Part shown: piece after piece, positions 23,832 to 32,595 of the stretch
How the letters are laid out: the number at the start of each line of letters is the position of its first letter
How positions within the stretch are numbered: the first letter of the stretch is position 1
Source: Candidatus Helarchaeota archaeon
Lineage (GTDB): Archaea > Asgardarchaeota > Lokiarchaeia > Helarchaeales > HEL-GB-A
Length of the DNA: 39,415 nucleotides
Direction of reading: 5' to 3'
Assembly: GCA_013375455.1 (NCBI GenBank)
Contig: JABXJT010000046.1
Location: 1-39,415 of the forward strand
Translations under genes and position numbers: made by a program
Notes under the pieces: generated by a model
Told to the model about the DNA's origin: nothing
The model's database searches: none
The model's input: only the letters and a program-made list of their open reading frames with translations

Positions 23832-24974
23832 GTGGAAAATTTATTTCTTAATGAAAGGGAAATTGGATTAAAATCTGAAATAAGCGAGTTCCTAACAGAG
23901 CATTTGGAGCCCATTCAAGATCAAATTAATTTGAAAAAAGAAATACCCATTTCTTTGATACGAAAGATAGGGCAAAAAGGAATGTTTGGACCTTTAATTC
24001 CAAAAAAATATAAGGGAACCGATCTGGGCATAATTGCTCATTGCATTATTACGGAAGAACTTTCCAAGCGGAACGTGGCCGTTTCTGTAACCCGGACTCC
24101 CTGTATTTTAGATGGATTTACTCTTAAGACCCACGGAACTGATGAGCAAAAAGAGAAATATCTGAAGAAAATTGCTATGGGAGAAAAGCTCTGTAGCATT
24201 TGCGTCACGGAAGAGGGAGCCGGATCGGATGCTGCGGGTGTTAAAACCACTGCTGTAAAGGAGGGGGATGAATATATCTTAAATGGGTCAAAGAAATTCA
24301 TTACAAATGCAGGAATTGCTGATTATTATTTCGTTTGGTGCTTGACAAATCAAGAAGTGGATCCTCATTTAGGCATGAGTGTGCTTTTAGTAGAGAAAGA
24401 CACGCCTGGCTTCGAAATTGAAAGTCCTTATGGCTTGTTAGGTTTAAATGGTATTAAAAATGGGGTATTAACTTTCAAAGACGCACGAGTTTCAGCAGAG
24501 AATTTGATTGGTGAGGAAGGGAGGGGATTTCAAATTCTAATGTCCACCTTTAACGTTGAAAGAATAACACTAAGCTCCGAATGTAACGGAATTTCTCTTG
24601 CTGCTTTAGAAGCATCGAAAAATTACGCGAAAAAACGAATTCAATTCGGGAAACCTATTGCCTCATTTCAAGGCATTCGTTTAAAGATAGCTAATATGGC
24701 TACAACCCTTCAAGCTGCCCGATTATTAACATACAGTGCCGGGAAACTGGCAACTCAAAATTTGAATTATACAAAAGAAGCATCGATGGCCAAGGCATTC
24801 TCAAGCAAGTCTGCAGTGGAAATCGCACTAGAGGCAGTTCAAATTCATGGTGGTGAAGGATATACCGATAATTATCCAGTAGAGCGGTATTTACGTGATG
24901 CTAAATTCTTTCAAATAGGTGGCGGCACATCTGAAATCCAAAATCTAATAATTGCGCGAGAAGAATTGAAATAA
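23832..24974 (+). CDS. Acyl-CoA dehydrogenase
   Basis: A 380-residue FAD enzyme that makes the alpha-beta double bond in acyl-CoA, normal in length. The N-terminal helical domain is followed by CSICVTEEGAGSDAAG (FAD/substrate region, about residues 118-133) and KKFITNAGIADYY, then the C-terminal helices with AVQIHGGEGYTDNYPVERYLRDAK. The usual EGT Glu near the C-terminus is GGGT here. The catalytic base is probably Glu243 in NVERITLS, the position used by isovaleryl- and long-chain-type enzymes, which hints at a branched or long substrate. GTG start. Second gene of the GH3 operon. A truncated second copy of its C-terminal third is at 28916. No electron-transfer flavoprotein is in the window. 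Confidence 0.93.
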   Translation: MENLFLNEREIGLKSEISEFLTEHLEPIQDQINLKKEIPISLIRKIGQKGMFGPLIPKKYKGTDLGIIAHCIITEELSKRNVAVSVTRTPCILDGFTLKTHGTDEQKEKYLKKIAMGEKLCSICVTEEGAGSDAAGVKTTAVKEGDEYILNGSKKFITNAGIADYYFVWCLTNQEVDPHLGMSVLLVEKDTPGFEIESPYGLLGLNGIKNGVLTFKDARVSAENLIGEEGRGFQILMSTFNVERITLSSECNGISLAALEASKNYAKKRIQFGKPIASFQGIRLKIANMATTLQAARLLTYSAGKLATQNLNYTKEASMAKAFSSKSAVEIALEAVQIHGGEGYTDNYPVERYLRDAKFFQIGGGTSEIQNLIIAREELK

Positions 24975-24989
24975 TAATTAGAGGTTAAA

Positions 24990-25856
24990 ATGATGAATAT
25001 TAAGAAAATCTGTGTTATTGGTGCCGGTATAATGGGTGCTGGTATTGCCCAAGTGGCAGCAGCAGCTGGATATGTGGTTAATTTAGTAGATGTAAATCAA
25101 AAAATTTTAGATAAGGCCTTAGCTAGCATTCGAAAGAATCTAGACAACTTCTTCGTTCGTAAGAACAAAATAACAGCTGAGGATGCTCAGGCAATTGTAA
25201 ACCGGATAACTACGAGTACTGATCGAGAGGCGAGCGTTAAGGACGTGCAGCTAGTTATCGAAGCAATTTTCGAAGATATGGATACAAAAAAGAAACTGTT
25301 CAAAGAATTAGATGAAATTTGTGATGGTGGCGTAATATTGGGATCCAATACATCATCATTAAGCATTACTGAAATCGCATCAGGCGCAAAAAAGCAGGAT
25401 CGGATTGTTGGAATTCATTTTTTCAATCCAGCCCCAGTAATGAAATTGATAGAATTGATTAAAGGTAAAAATACATCCGATGAAACGATAGAAATTATTA
25501 AAAAATTCGCCGAAAGTTTAAAAAAAGTAGTAGTGACTATAAATGATACTCCAGGGTTTGTTACTACACGCCTTCTTTATGTATTATGCAATGAGGCAAT
25601 TAATTTACTTAATGATGATATTGCCAGCGCTGAAGATATCGATACAGCCTGTAAACTGGCGTTTAATTTTCCAATGGGCCCGATTCAATTATCGGATTTA
25701 GTGGGAAACGATGTCTACTTACATATCGGGCGATATTTAGAATCTGCTTTAAGCGAGAAATACAGCCCGAGCCCGCTTTTAGAGAAAATGGTCAAGGATA
25801 ATTTATTGGGGCGAAAGACGAAGAAAGGATTTTATGATTACGGGGAGAAAAAATGA
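24990..25856 (+). CDS. 3-hydroxyacyl-CoA dehydrogenase
   Basis: A 288-residue single-domain enzyme of the 3-hydroxybutyryl-CoA dehydrogenase type, NAD(P)-dependent. The Rossmann motif GAGIMGAGIAQ lies at about residues 11-21. SNTSSLSITEIA and GIHFFNPAPVMKLIEL contain the substrate-site Ser and catalytic His. NDTPGFVTTRLL precedes the C-terminal dimer domain, and the chain ends with KKGFYDYG. It follows the acyl-CoA dehydrogenase by 15 bases and its stop overlaps the enoyl-CoA hydratase start in ATGA. Confidence 0.94.
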   Translation: MMNIKKICVIGAGIMGAGIAQVAAAAGYVVNLVDVNQKILDKALASIRKNLDNFFVRKNKITAEDAQAIVNRITTSTDREASVKDVQLVIEAIFEDMDTKKKLFKELDEICDGGVILGSNTSSLSITEIASGAKKQDRIVGIHFFNPAPVMKLIELIKGKNTSDETIEIIKKFAESLKKVVVTINDTPGFVTTRLLYVLCNEAINLLNDDIASAEDIDTACKLAFNFPMGPIQLSDLVGNDVYLHIGRYLESALSEKYSPSPLLEKMVKDNLLGRKTKKGFYDYGEKK

Positions 25857-26614
25857 GTTCAATGAAATTTACTACTTTATTAGTCGAAATTGAAGAACGA
25901 ATTGCCACAATTACCGTTAATCGCCCCGAAAAATTGAATGCTCTAAATGAGACGGTCAAAGCTGAACTCAAAGATGCATTAAATAATTTGGAACGAGATG
26001 AGCAGGTCGATGTGATTATAATTACGGGCGCTGGCGAGAAATCCTTCGTAGCAGGTGATGACATTGCTGAATTTCCCACTCGTACAAAAGATGGTTTTCG
26101 CCCATTTCAAGCCATCACCCTTCAGATTGAAAATCTACGAAAGCCAGTAATTGCTGCAATCAATGGATACGCCCTTGGTGGAGGAACAGAACTCGCTCTA
26201 GCTTGCGATATACGAATTGCAAGCGAAACTGCTAAGTTCGGACTTCCAGAAATCAGCTTGGGGATCATCCCTGGCGGCGGAGGTACCCAACGCCTACCTA
26301 AAGTAGTTGGGAAAGCTAAAGCGCTCGAACTGATAATGACCGGCGATTTCATTGATGCAAAAACTGCAGAAGATATTGGATTAATTAATATGATTGTACC
26401 GCCTGCAGAACTCATGCAGAGAACCATTGAATTCGCCAAGAAGCTCCTTTCAAAGAGCCAAGTGGCCATTCAATGTGCAAAAGAAGCTGTGATGTATTCC
26501 ACGCACATTCCTATTAAGGAAGGATTAGAAAAAGAACTGGATCTCCTTTGGAAGGCGAAAAATACTGATGAATCGAGACAAAGAATTAACGAATTTCTTA
26601 AAAAGAAGAAATAG
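25853..26614 (+). CDS. Enoyl-CoA hydratase
   Basis: A 253-residue crotonase with both catalytic Glu: GGGTELALACDI and GLPEISLGIIPGGGGTQRL. The CoA-site stretch is NRPEKLNALNE and the oxyanion-hole loop AGDDIAEF. It hydrates trans-2-enoyl-CoA between the dehydrogenase steps. With the two upstream genes it supplies three of the four beta-oxidation steps; a thiolase is missing here, so the operon might stop at a 3-oxoacyl- or 3-hydroxyacyl-CoA or use a thiolase elsewhere. Last gene of the operon. Confidence 0.94.
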   Translation: MSSMKFTTLLVEIEERIATITVNRPEKLNALNETVKAELKDALNNLERDEQVDVIIITGAGEKSFVAGDDIAEFPTRTKDGFRPFQAITLQIENLRKPVIAAINGYALGGGTELALACDIRIASETAKFGLPEISLGIIPGGGGTQRLPKVVGKAKALELIMTGDFIDAKTAEDIGLINMIVPPAELMQRTIEFAKKLLSKSQVAIQCAKEAVMYSTHIPIKEGLEKELDLLWKAKNTDESRQRINEFLKKKK

Positions 26615-26722
26615 CTAGAATAAATTTAGTGAGTGAGAGGAAAAATGAATTAGCACCACAGGAACTCCTGCGCCACTTACTTCATAATATATGTTAATAT
26701 CTTTGATTTTTATTAACGGCAT
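26615..26722 (-). pseudogene. Alpha/beta-hydrolase N-terminal stub
   Basis: An ATG at 26722 opens a frame MPLIKIKDINIYYEVSG followed by PVVLIH, the typical first strands of an alpha/beta hydrolase up to the oxyanion loop. It then breaks off in HFSSHS and a stop, where the family would have HG. The rest of a roughly 260-residue enzyme is missing. The stub directly abuts the broken flavodoxin and probably marks a deletion junction. Confidence 0.55.
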
Positions 26723-26726
26723 ACGA

Positions 26727-27029
26727 ACCACACAAATTCTTGAAGACGCCATCCCAGTAGGCGGGGTTGGGATTTGTGTGCGTGCAGAAAAGGACAACTT
26801 TTTCAGGTGGATCTTCTGCTTATTTAACCAATTTATTTAGTCCTTTTCCAGCGCCATTAGTATATACGCCAGAACCTAGAAAAACATCATCATAGCTGTT
26901 GAGGCTAGTAGGATCAACATCCTTTACAGGTAGGGTAATCAGATCTACCCCTTGCAAGCCTTCCGCCATGCTTTTTGCTATTGCTGCAGTATTTCCTGTT
27001 TGGGAATCATAACAAATTAGAATTTTCAT
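26727..27029 (-). pseudogene. Broken flavodoxin gene
   Basis: From ATG 27029 the frame encodes MKILICYDSQTGNTAAIAKS, the flavodoxin FMN phosphate loop, then DVFLGSGVYTNGAGKGLNKLVK, where an in-frame TAA (26820-26822) interrupts it. Reading on in the same frame gives AEDPPEKVVLFCTHTNPNP and AYWDGVFKNLC, clearly the next flavodoxin strand and loop, before homology ends at the hydrolase stub. The gene thus has both an internal stop and a lost C-terminus. A truncated 69-residue product is unlikely to bind FMN. Confidence 0.65.
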
Positions 27030-27161
27030 ATCTCTTTCACCTATGGGATACTTCAAACCAATTATAGTTAACAAATTTTTATATGCATTGTCATTTGTTA
27101 ATGGGAGGGGAACTCTAGTGTATCTTGATATTTTGATATATCAGAGCAGATCACTCAAGAA

Positions 27162-28655
27162 TTAAATTGCACCTTCCTCTTGGGTCTCGCTGAAGTTCCG
27201 AATGGAAACATTGAGTGAGCGAGCCCCGGCGAAATCACTAAAATTTTGTAGATTACTAAGGACAACCCGGAACAAGTTTCTCAATTTATAGGAACTAGTG
27301 AAGAAACGAAAGAGGGTTTTTAGGATTCTTCGTGGGTTTAAAAAGAAATCCCTAAGTGCTTTTGTGACTATCGGGTTGAGGGTCGCCCTATCCATCCCTT
27401 GCCCTATTTCAAATGCAGTAACACCAGTTTCCCAATACAGTTCTTCATTTATTCGTCCTTCCGCGACGAGTTCAGACCACATATCTGATCCAGGAGTAAG
27501 ACTTAGAAGATTTAATAAAGGCAAGTCGATATCCAGCCGATCCGCAAATCTTAATGTATTTTGAATTTCAGAAAGGGTTTCATCTGGTGCTCCCACGACA
27601 AAGGACCCCATGATGAAAGGGATCTTCGCCTGTCTTGCTTTTTTTACGGCTAATACTGACTGGCTGGGTGTTATACCCTTTCGGTAGTAATCTAGAAGTC
27701 TCTGATTCGCGCTTTCAATACCATAAAATAGAACTCTACAATTTGAAGCCTGCATTCCTCTCAACATTTCTAGAGAGACCTGATCTACTCTACCCTCACA
27801 AGCCCAATCTACATCTATCCGATTTTTTTTCAATTGATTACAGAATTTCAACACCCGCTTCTTATTCACAGTAAAATGATCATCAATAAAGTTCAGGAAT
27901 TTAAACCCCTCATTCTCTAATAGTTCGAATTCTTCTATGATATTTTCAATTGACCGCACCCGAAAACCATAAAAATTATGGGAAGGACAGAATCTACAAT
28001 TGAAAGGACACCCTCTGGACGCTGAAATTGTTGTAAAACCAGAAGGAAATAAGTGTATTCCTCCCACAGCAGGTCTATAGTCATAATTCAGGATTTTCCT
28101 ATCTGGAAATGGTAGTTCATCGAGGTTTTTGAGTAATTCGCGATCCTCATTTCGCCTAATTTTTCCATCTTCCCTATATGTGATCCCTTTTACATTTTTT
28201 AATGATTTCCCTTTTGAAAATGCATCAACTAATTCTAAAAAAGTATATTCTCCCTCCCCTCTCACACACACATCCACAAAAGGATAGGCTTGTAGGATTC
28301 TAAAATCGTTAAATGTCGCGTGCCTGTTTCCAAATACAATTTTAAGGTTAGGATTCCATTTCTTTATTTCTCGTGAAATTATCCGTGAACTAACACTACA
28401 ATATGGGTGTATTAAAGCTGAAAAAGCTACAATTTCTGGATCTCTCCGCTTTATCCATTTTAAAATGCCTTCCAAATACATGTTGTGAGCGGTTTGATCA
28501 ATTATATCTACTTGATAACTGTTATTTTTTAAGATAGAACTGAGATATAAGAGACTTAGAGGTGGAAATAATTGAGTATTGGTAATTCCTTTCCTGCTTT
28601 CCTTCGGTTTGAATACGGGTCCTGGGTTTATTAATACAATACTAAACTTCATCAC
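27162..28655 (-). CDS. B12-binding-domain radical SAM enzyme 5
   Basis: 497 residues, the longest copy. The N-terminal cobalamin-like domain (FSIVLINPGPVF, FPPLSLLYLSSIL) has IIDQTAHNMY at the DxHxxG position, with a His three residues after the Asp but no following Gly pattern. Cluster Cys are C216, C220 and C223 (SASRGCPFNCRFC). IDDHFTVNKKR, GIESANQRLLDYYRK and VVGAPDET follow, and the tail is longer (RRILKTLFRFFTSSYK plus about 40 residues). Unlike copies 1-4 it has no small membrane protein beside it; its neighbours are gene debris on both sides. It begins GTG-ATG with GAGGTG at the start. Confidence 0.9.
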   Translation of the reverse strand: MMKFSIVLINPGPVFKPKESRKGITNTQLFPPLSLLYLSSILKNNSYQVDIIDQTAHNMYLEGILKWIKRRDPEIVAFSALIHPYCSVSSRIISREIKKWNPNLKIVFGNRHATFNDFRILQAYPFVDVCVRGEGEYTFLELVDAFSKGKSLKNVKGITYREDGKIRRNEDRELLKNLDELPFPDRKILNYDYRPAVGGIHLFPSGFTTISASRGCPFNCRFCPSHNFYGFRVRSIENIIEEFELLENEGFKFLNFIDDHFTVNKKRVLKFCNQLKKNRIDVDWACEGRVDQVSLEMLRGMQASNCRVLFYGIESANQRLLDYYRKGITPSQSVLAVKKARQAKIPFIMGSFVVGAPDETLSEIQNTLRFADRLDIDLPLLNLLSLTPGSDMWSELVAEGRINEELYWETGVTAFEIGQGMDRATLNPIVTKALRDFFLNPRRILKTLFRFFTSSYKLRNLFRVVLSNLQNFSDFAGARSLNVSIRNFSETQEEGAI

Positions 28656-28915
28656 CTCATTTCTTTTCCAATTTCTCCTTTAATTTCGAGGTATCATTCC
28701 CTCAGATCTATTATAAACCATTATTAGCTTAATTTGGAACTTTTAGTGAAATACTTTTAGATTATTTGGGGGGTATGCTCCGAGGCAAATTCATAATATT
28801 TTGAAATTGGTCAAATATTTATGTCTCAGATTATTTTGACTAAAAATTTGTATAACTTTCATGTTTAATAAATTGCTGGATGGTTTGAATTTTAAATGGG
28901 TTTACCAAAATTTCG

Positions 28916-29335
28916 GTGGAACCGTTGATTTTAAGCTCTGAATGCAATGGCATATCGCTTGCTGCCTTAGAAGCATCAAAAAATTACGCACGATCTCGAA
29001 TCCAGTTTGGAAAACCAATTGCCTCTTTTCAAGCCATCCGGCTTAAAATCGCACATATGGCCACCAAACTTCGGGCTGCACGATTGTTGACCTATAGTGC
29101 CGCCAGGTTAGCTAATCTGAATCTAAATTTCACGAGAGAAGCTTCCATGGCGAAGGCATTTTCAAGTAAATCTGCAGTAGAGATTGCCCTTGAGGCTGTT
29201 CAAATTTATTTGGGCGATGGTTATACAGATCAATACCCCGTGGAACGGTATTTGCGGGATGCCAAGTTTTTTCAAATCGGTGGTGGCACCTCTGAGATTC
29301 AAAACCTTATTATTGCTCGAGAAGAATTAAAATAA
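28916..29335 (+). pseudogene. Acyl-CoA dehydrogenase, C-terminal third only
   Basis: 139 residues nearly identical to residues 242-380 of the acyl-CoA dehydrogenase at 23832, from VEP(R in the parent)LILSSECNG to IIAREELK. The FAD and substrate domains are missing and no coding remnant precedes it beyond a few codons (FTKISVE). In AVQIYLGDGYTDQYP the His-Gly-Gly of the parent is changed. This is a partial duplication or a deletion product. A stable short protein cannot be excluded but would have no active site. Confidence 0.75.
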
Positions 29336-29363
29336 TGATTTAAAAATTAAGAGAGGGAGAAAA

Positions 29364-30188
29364 ATGCCTGAAATCAGAGTTAATAGTTGGAATGAATTAC
29401 ACGATATATTATTTGAAGGATGGCTTAATATAAAAATTAAGCGCTACCGGGCCCCACACGCATTCCGAGGGCTCTCGGACGCAAGATATAAATTAAAATC
29501 AACCCTAATGCGTTTAGATGGGCCTTATCCTAAACTTGAACCTCATCTTTTAGTGAATTTTAGAAGGTATTCTGGCATCGAAATGGTTAAATTTGATTCA
29601 ATGTGGTATTGGATGACTTTAGGGCAGCACCATGGCTTGCCCACGCGATTATTGGACTGGACATATTCCCCAATTATCGCCATGCATTTCGCCACGGCAA
29701 ATATAAAGAAATTCGACATCGATGGCGTCATTTGGGTAGTCGATTTTGCTAAAGCGCGAGAATTCTTGCCTGACCCACTGAAAGCGGAAACAGTAAAAAT
29801 AGATTCGCCAGTTTTTCCCATTGAGTCACTCGATCGTGTCATCACGGGCGATACGGAATACTTGAAAAATCTTAAAGAAGCCTTACAAAAACTCAAGTCA
29901 ATGTCATCATCTGAATTTGTAGTTTTTTTGGAACCCCCCTCCATCGACGATCGGATTCAAAACCAGTTTGCCTTATTTTCATTTATGTCAGATCCAACTA
30001 TAGCAATGGATGATTGGCTCAAAAAACAGGATATTTCAGGTCTCTGGCGTAAAATAATCATTCCTGCTAGCCTTAAGGGGGAAATTCGTGATAAACTGGA
30101 CCAATCGAATATTTCAGAACGAACTCTATTCCCTGGGCTTGATGGCGTTACCAAATGGCTTGCAAGGCACTATGGTACGATAAAATAA
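29364..30188 (+). CDS. FRG-domain protein
   Basis: 274 residues with the FRG signature. AFRGLSDARYKLKSTLMR (about residues 32-49) includes the FRG triplet that names the domain, and GQHHGLPTRLLDWTYSPIIA is near 90. FRG-domain proteins are scattered in bacteria, archaea and phages, often in defence or mobile contexts, without a settled biochemical role. The C-terminal third (WRKIIIPASLKGEIRDKL, ERTLFPGLDG) follows the family. ATG at 29364 with GAGAGGGAG upstream. It sits 28 bases after the truncated acyl-CoA dehydrogenase, in a rearranged region. Confidence 0.85.
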   Translation: MPEIRVNSWNELHDILFEGWLNIKIKRYRAPHAFRGLSDARYKLKSTLMRLDGPYPKLEPHLLVNFRRYSGIEMVKFDSMWYWMTLGQHHGLPTRLLDWTYSPIIAMHFATANIKKFDIDGVIWVVDFAKAREFLPDPLKAETVKIDSPVFPIESLDRVITGDTEYLKNLKEALQKLKSMSSSEFVVFLEPPSIDDRIQNQFALFSFMSDPTIAMDDWLKKQDISGLWRKIIIPASLKGEIRDKLDQSNISERTLFPGLDGVTKWLARHYGTIK

Positions 30189-30214
30189 GAGAAACAGACA
30201 GTAAAAAATATCTT

Positions 30215-31456
30215 CTATTTTTTCTTTCGTTTAAATATAAATTTCTTGAAATGTGATAGCACTCCATTATCCTTTCGGTGAAACTTACGTGCAGCCATAT
30301 CATAATAACGTAACATTAAGTCGGTCACCACTTCTACTGAATACTTTCTCTTTACCGTCTCATATCCCTTAGATCCCATCTTCCGGCATAGCTTTTCATC
30401 TTGTAACAGCGAGAGCATCTGATCAAACGCCTCGGATGGTTCTCTGAACAACATGCCATTGTCTGCGTGGGAGATCACATCTCCCATTCCGCCTGCACGA
30501 CGCGCGCATACGGGAAGACGATTTGCCCAATAATTAAGTAAGGTGATGTCGAAGACCTGCGCGCCATCTACAAAAATTACGCCCAAGCTACTCATGCGGA
30601 GAAGGTTAGAAAGGTCTTCGTCAGTGACATAGCCAGTAAAAGTCATATCATTAGGTGCCACTTTGTGGGCAAGGGTACGATATTTATTCAAATATGGCCC
30701 TTTCCCTACCATCAAGAAATGAGTATCGGGTTCTTCTTTGACAATTTGCGGAGCTAGATTAATAATGTCCGGAATCCGTTTCTCAGGGCTCATACGCCCA
30801 ACATAAAGCACGATTTTTTTCCCATTTAACGTATATTCGTCGCGGAGTTGCTGCATACGTTCCTCAGTGATCCGTTTGTGATTTTCGTGGAGATTGACAC
30901 AGTTTGGGAGAACGAACAATCTCTCTTCTTTGTACCCTTTTCGGATCAAATCTTTCCGAATGGCTTCAGCTGGTGTAAGCATCATATCGAATGAGTTGTA
31001 GATCAAGCGTTCAGCTAGATCTGTAAAGAATTTATAACGGACTGGGAGGAACCTCGGGGCATAATGCCGATAATGTTCGCCCGGCGTGTGGTAGGTGATG
31101 AGCTTTGGGCAGTTCTGCTTTTTTGCAAGCAAGGTAGCCGCCACACCATTCATAGGCCCATGCGCATGAATTGTATCGAATTTTTCTTCTTTCATCCGTT
31201 TAAAAATTAGTCCGAAAGGCATGGGTACTCTAAAATTCTTATATTTCCCCCCTGACAGCGAAAAAAGATGATGCTTTGTGATTTTATCGTGAATCTTCAC
31301 TATTTTTTTTTGTTTCAAATGTTGACACGGTTCGTAGACGTGAACCTCATGCCCCAATTTCACTAGTTGTTTCGACACCGCTTCAATAAAACTTGCCACA
31401 CCGTTCGGGAAGACTGGATTAAACGTCGGAACTTCGGAAAACATCGCTATGCGCAT
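30215..31456 (-). CDS. GT4-family glycosyltransferase
   Basis: 413 residues with the GT-B layout: FNPVFPNGVASFIEAVSKQL at the N-terminus, HAHGPMNG, HTPGEHYRHYAPRF, the inter-domain GRMSPEKRIPDI near residue 216, and VGKGPYLNKY. It is of the type that adds sugars to lipids or surface glycans from a nucleotide sugar at the inner membrane face. Oddly, the EX7E signature of the family is altered: in QVFDITLLNYWANRLPV both Glu positions are amides (Gln and Asn). The basic C-terminus (HFKKFIFKRKKK) could bind acidic membrane lipids. It stands alone, converging on the FRG gene. Confidence 0.88.
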   Translation of the reverse strand: MRIAMFSEVPTFNPVFPNGVASFIEAVSKQLVKLGHEVHVYEPCQHLKQKKIVKIHDKITKHHLFSLSGGKYKNFRVPMPFGLIFKRMKEEKFDTIHAHGPMNGVAATLLAKKQNCPKLITYHTPGEHYRHYAPRFLPVRYKFFTDLAERLIYNSFDMMLTPAEAIRKDLIRKGYKEERLFVLPNCVNLHENHKRITEERMQQLRDEYTLNGKKIVLYVGRMSPEKRIPDIINLAPQIVKEEPDTHFLMVGKGPYLNKYRTLAHKVAPNDMTFTGYVTDEDLSNLLRMSSLGVIFVDGAQVFDITLLNYWANRLPVCARRAGGMGDVISHADNGMLFREPSEAFDQMLSLLQDEKLCRKMGSKGYETVKRKYSVEVVTDLMLRYYDMAARKFHRKDNGVLSHFKKFIFKRKKK

Positions 31457-32027
31457 TCTACCAATACTCCAAGAACCGGTGCCTTTAATTTAACAACAAT
31501 ATTCTTTATCAACTAGACGCTTTTTTAAGAAACCAGTAATATTATTATCGAAAAAGGTATTTTAAATGTTTAGAATATCTGAAAATTTTGACGTATCAAT
31601 GTAGATCTTACACCACTCTACCTTACCAATTTTACAAAATCCTGTTTAAAATGCTTATCCACATTGTTTTTTAATTTTTTAAACACAAACTAGTTATTTT
31701 CCCTACATTTAATTAGAATTTTTTGCCATAAGTATGTCTATCTTTGGTTCTGATTTCAAACTAAAAAAAAGAAGATCTCAATCTTTAAAGCTTGTTTTTA
31801 GAAGGATTAACCTCTCTTTCCCATTATTTTGGACAGGTTTTGCCAATCTCTCCCCAATAATAGGGTCATGTACTATTTTAAATGATCAGAAACCAAAAAA
31901 AGACAAGATCAAAAATTGTATTTAAACAACAAAGAATATAAATTCTATAAGGAAAAACTTTAATTTTTGTCCAAGAAAATTGATTAGAAGAAAAAAAGGA
32001 TTTTAATTTTAATTGGGTGAAAGTCCC
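31457..32027. other. Long AT-rich intergenic region
   Basis: About 570 bases between divergent genes with no convincing coding frame, tRNA or repeat. A TATA-like ATATAAATT (31937-31945) lies about 90 bases before the V4R start and could belong to the V4R-GTPase promoter. The minus-strand promoter of the glycosyltransferase gene must also lie here. Bases 32015-32027 (GGGTGAAAGTCCC) form a small inverted repeat right before the GTG start and overlap the ribosome site. Confidence 0.4.
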
Positions 32028-32594
32028 GTGTCTGTCAGCGTGAATGAACCGAAAGAAATTCGGAAGATAGTCTTCAGTGCCCTCCTCACGGCATTGCATG
32101 AAGTTATGGGACGAGATGGCAAGAATTCGGTCCTTCGGTTTGCTGGACTTGACGAATATATTAATAAAGATATCCCTCCATCAGTAGAAGAGTCAGTATC
32201 TTTTAGCACGTTCAAAGCTCTAATAAACTCAATGCAGGATCTTTTAGGGCATGGAACGAGCGCAATCCTTTACGAATCAGGTCGAAAGTTCGCCATATAT
32301 CTCACCCCCTTCGGGTACTCTCTTCAGGAAGTTGTGGGTAAGTTAGCGAATTGGATCGGCGGCACCTGGTCGGTTTTGAAAGATAACGAAGAGAGCGTCG
32401 TGCAAGTTAAGAATAATCCTGTTTGTGAAGGAATGGTTTCAGAGGTGCCATCGTGCCACGTTATTAGTGGTGCTTTGTCAAAAATCAAAGAAGAATCCAC
32501 GGGTTTTCACTATATAGTAAAAGAGATTTCTTGTGAGTCTAAAGGAGACCCTCACTGCGAGTTTCATATAAATAAAAAGGATGAAGTGAAATAA
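32028..32594 (+). CDS. V4R (TRAPP/Bet3-like) domain protein
   Basis: 189 residues from GTG at 32028; an upstream TTG at 32013 is possible. The C-terminal two thirds match the V4R domain: SAILYESGRKFA, VVQVKNNPVCEG near residue 125, VPSCHVISGALSKI, and the end ISCESKGDPHCEFHI with conserved Cys and His. V4R domains bind small hydrophobic or metal ligands in bacteria. They are the proposed prokaryotic relatives of Bet3-type TRAPP subunits, which form the Rab exchange factor TRAPP in eukaryotes. Its stop is one base before the start of a Rab-like GTPase gene. A role as sensor or exchange factor for that GTPase is an inference from this pairing. Confidence 0.86.
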   Translation: MSVSVNEPKEIRKIVFSALLTALHEVMGRDGKNSVLRFAGLDEYINKDIPPSVEESVSFSTFKALINSMQDLLGHGTSAILYESGRKFAIYLTPFGYSLQEVVGKLANWIGGTWSVLKDNEESVVQVKNNPVCEGMVSEVPSCHVISGALSKIKEESTGFHYIVKEISCESKGDPHCEFHINKKDEVK

Positions 32595-32595
32595 A

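Noticed and set aside
31734..31925. Plus-strand 63-residue frame before the V4R gene
   Set aside because: Low-complexity Lys/Phe-rich composition with no ribosome site or homology, in an AT-rich intergenic region.
32013..32030. GGGTGAAAGTCCC as part of a riboswitch or group II intron
   Set aside because: Only a 4-bp inverted repeat is present, with no supporting helices nearby. It is better read as a ribosome-site region.
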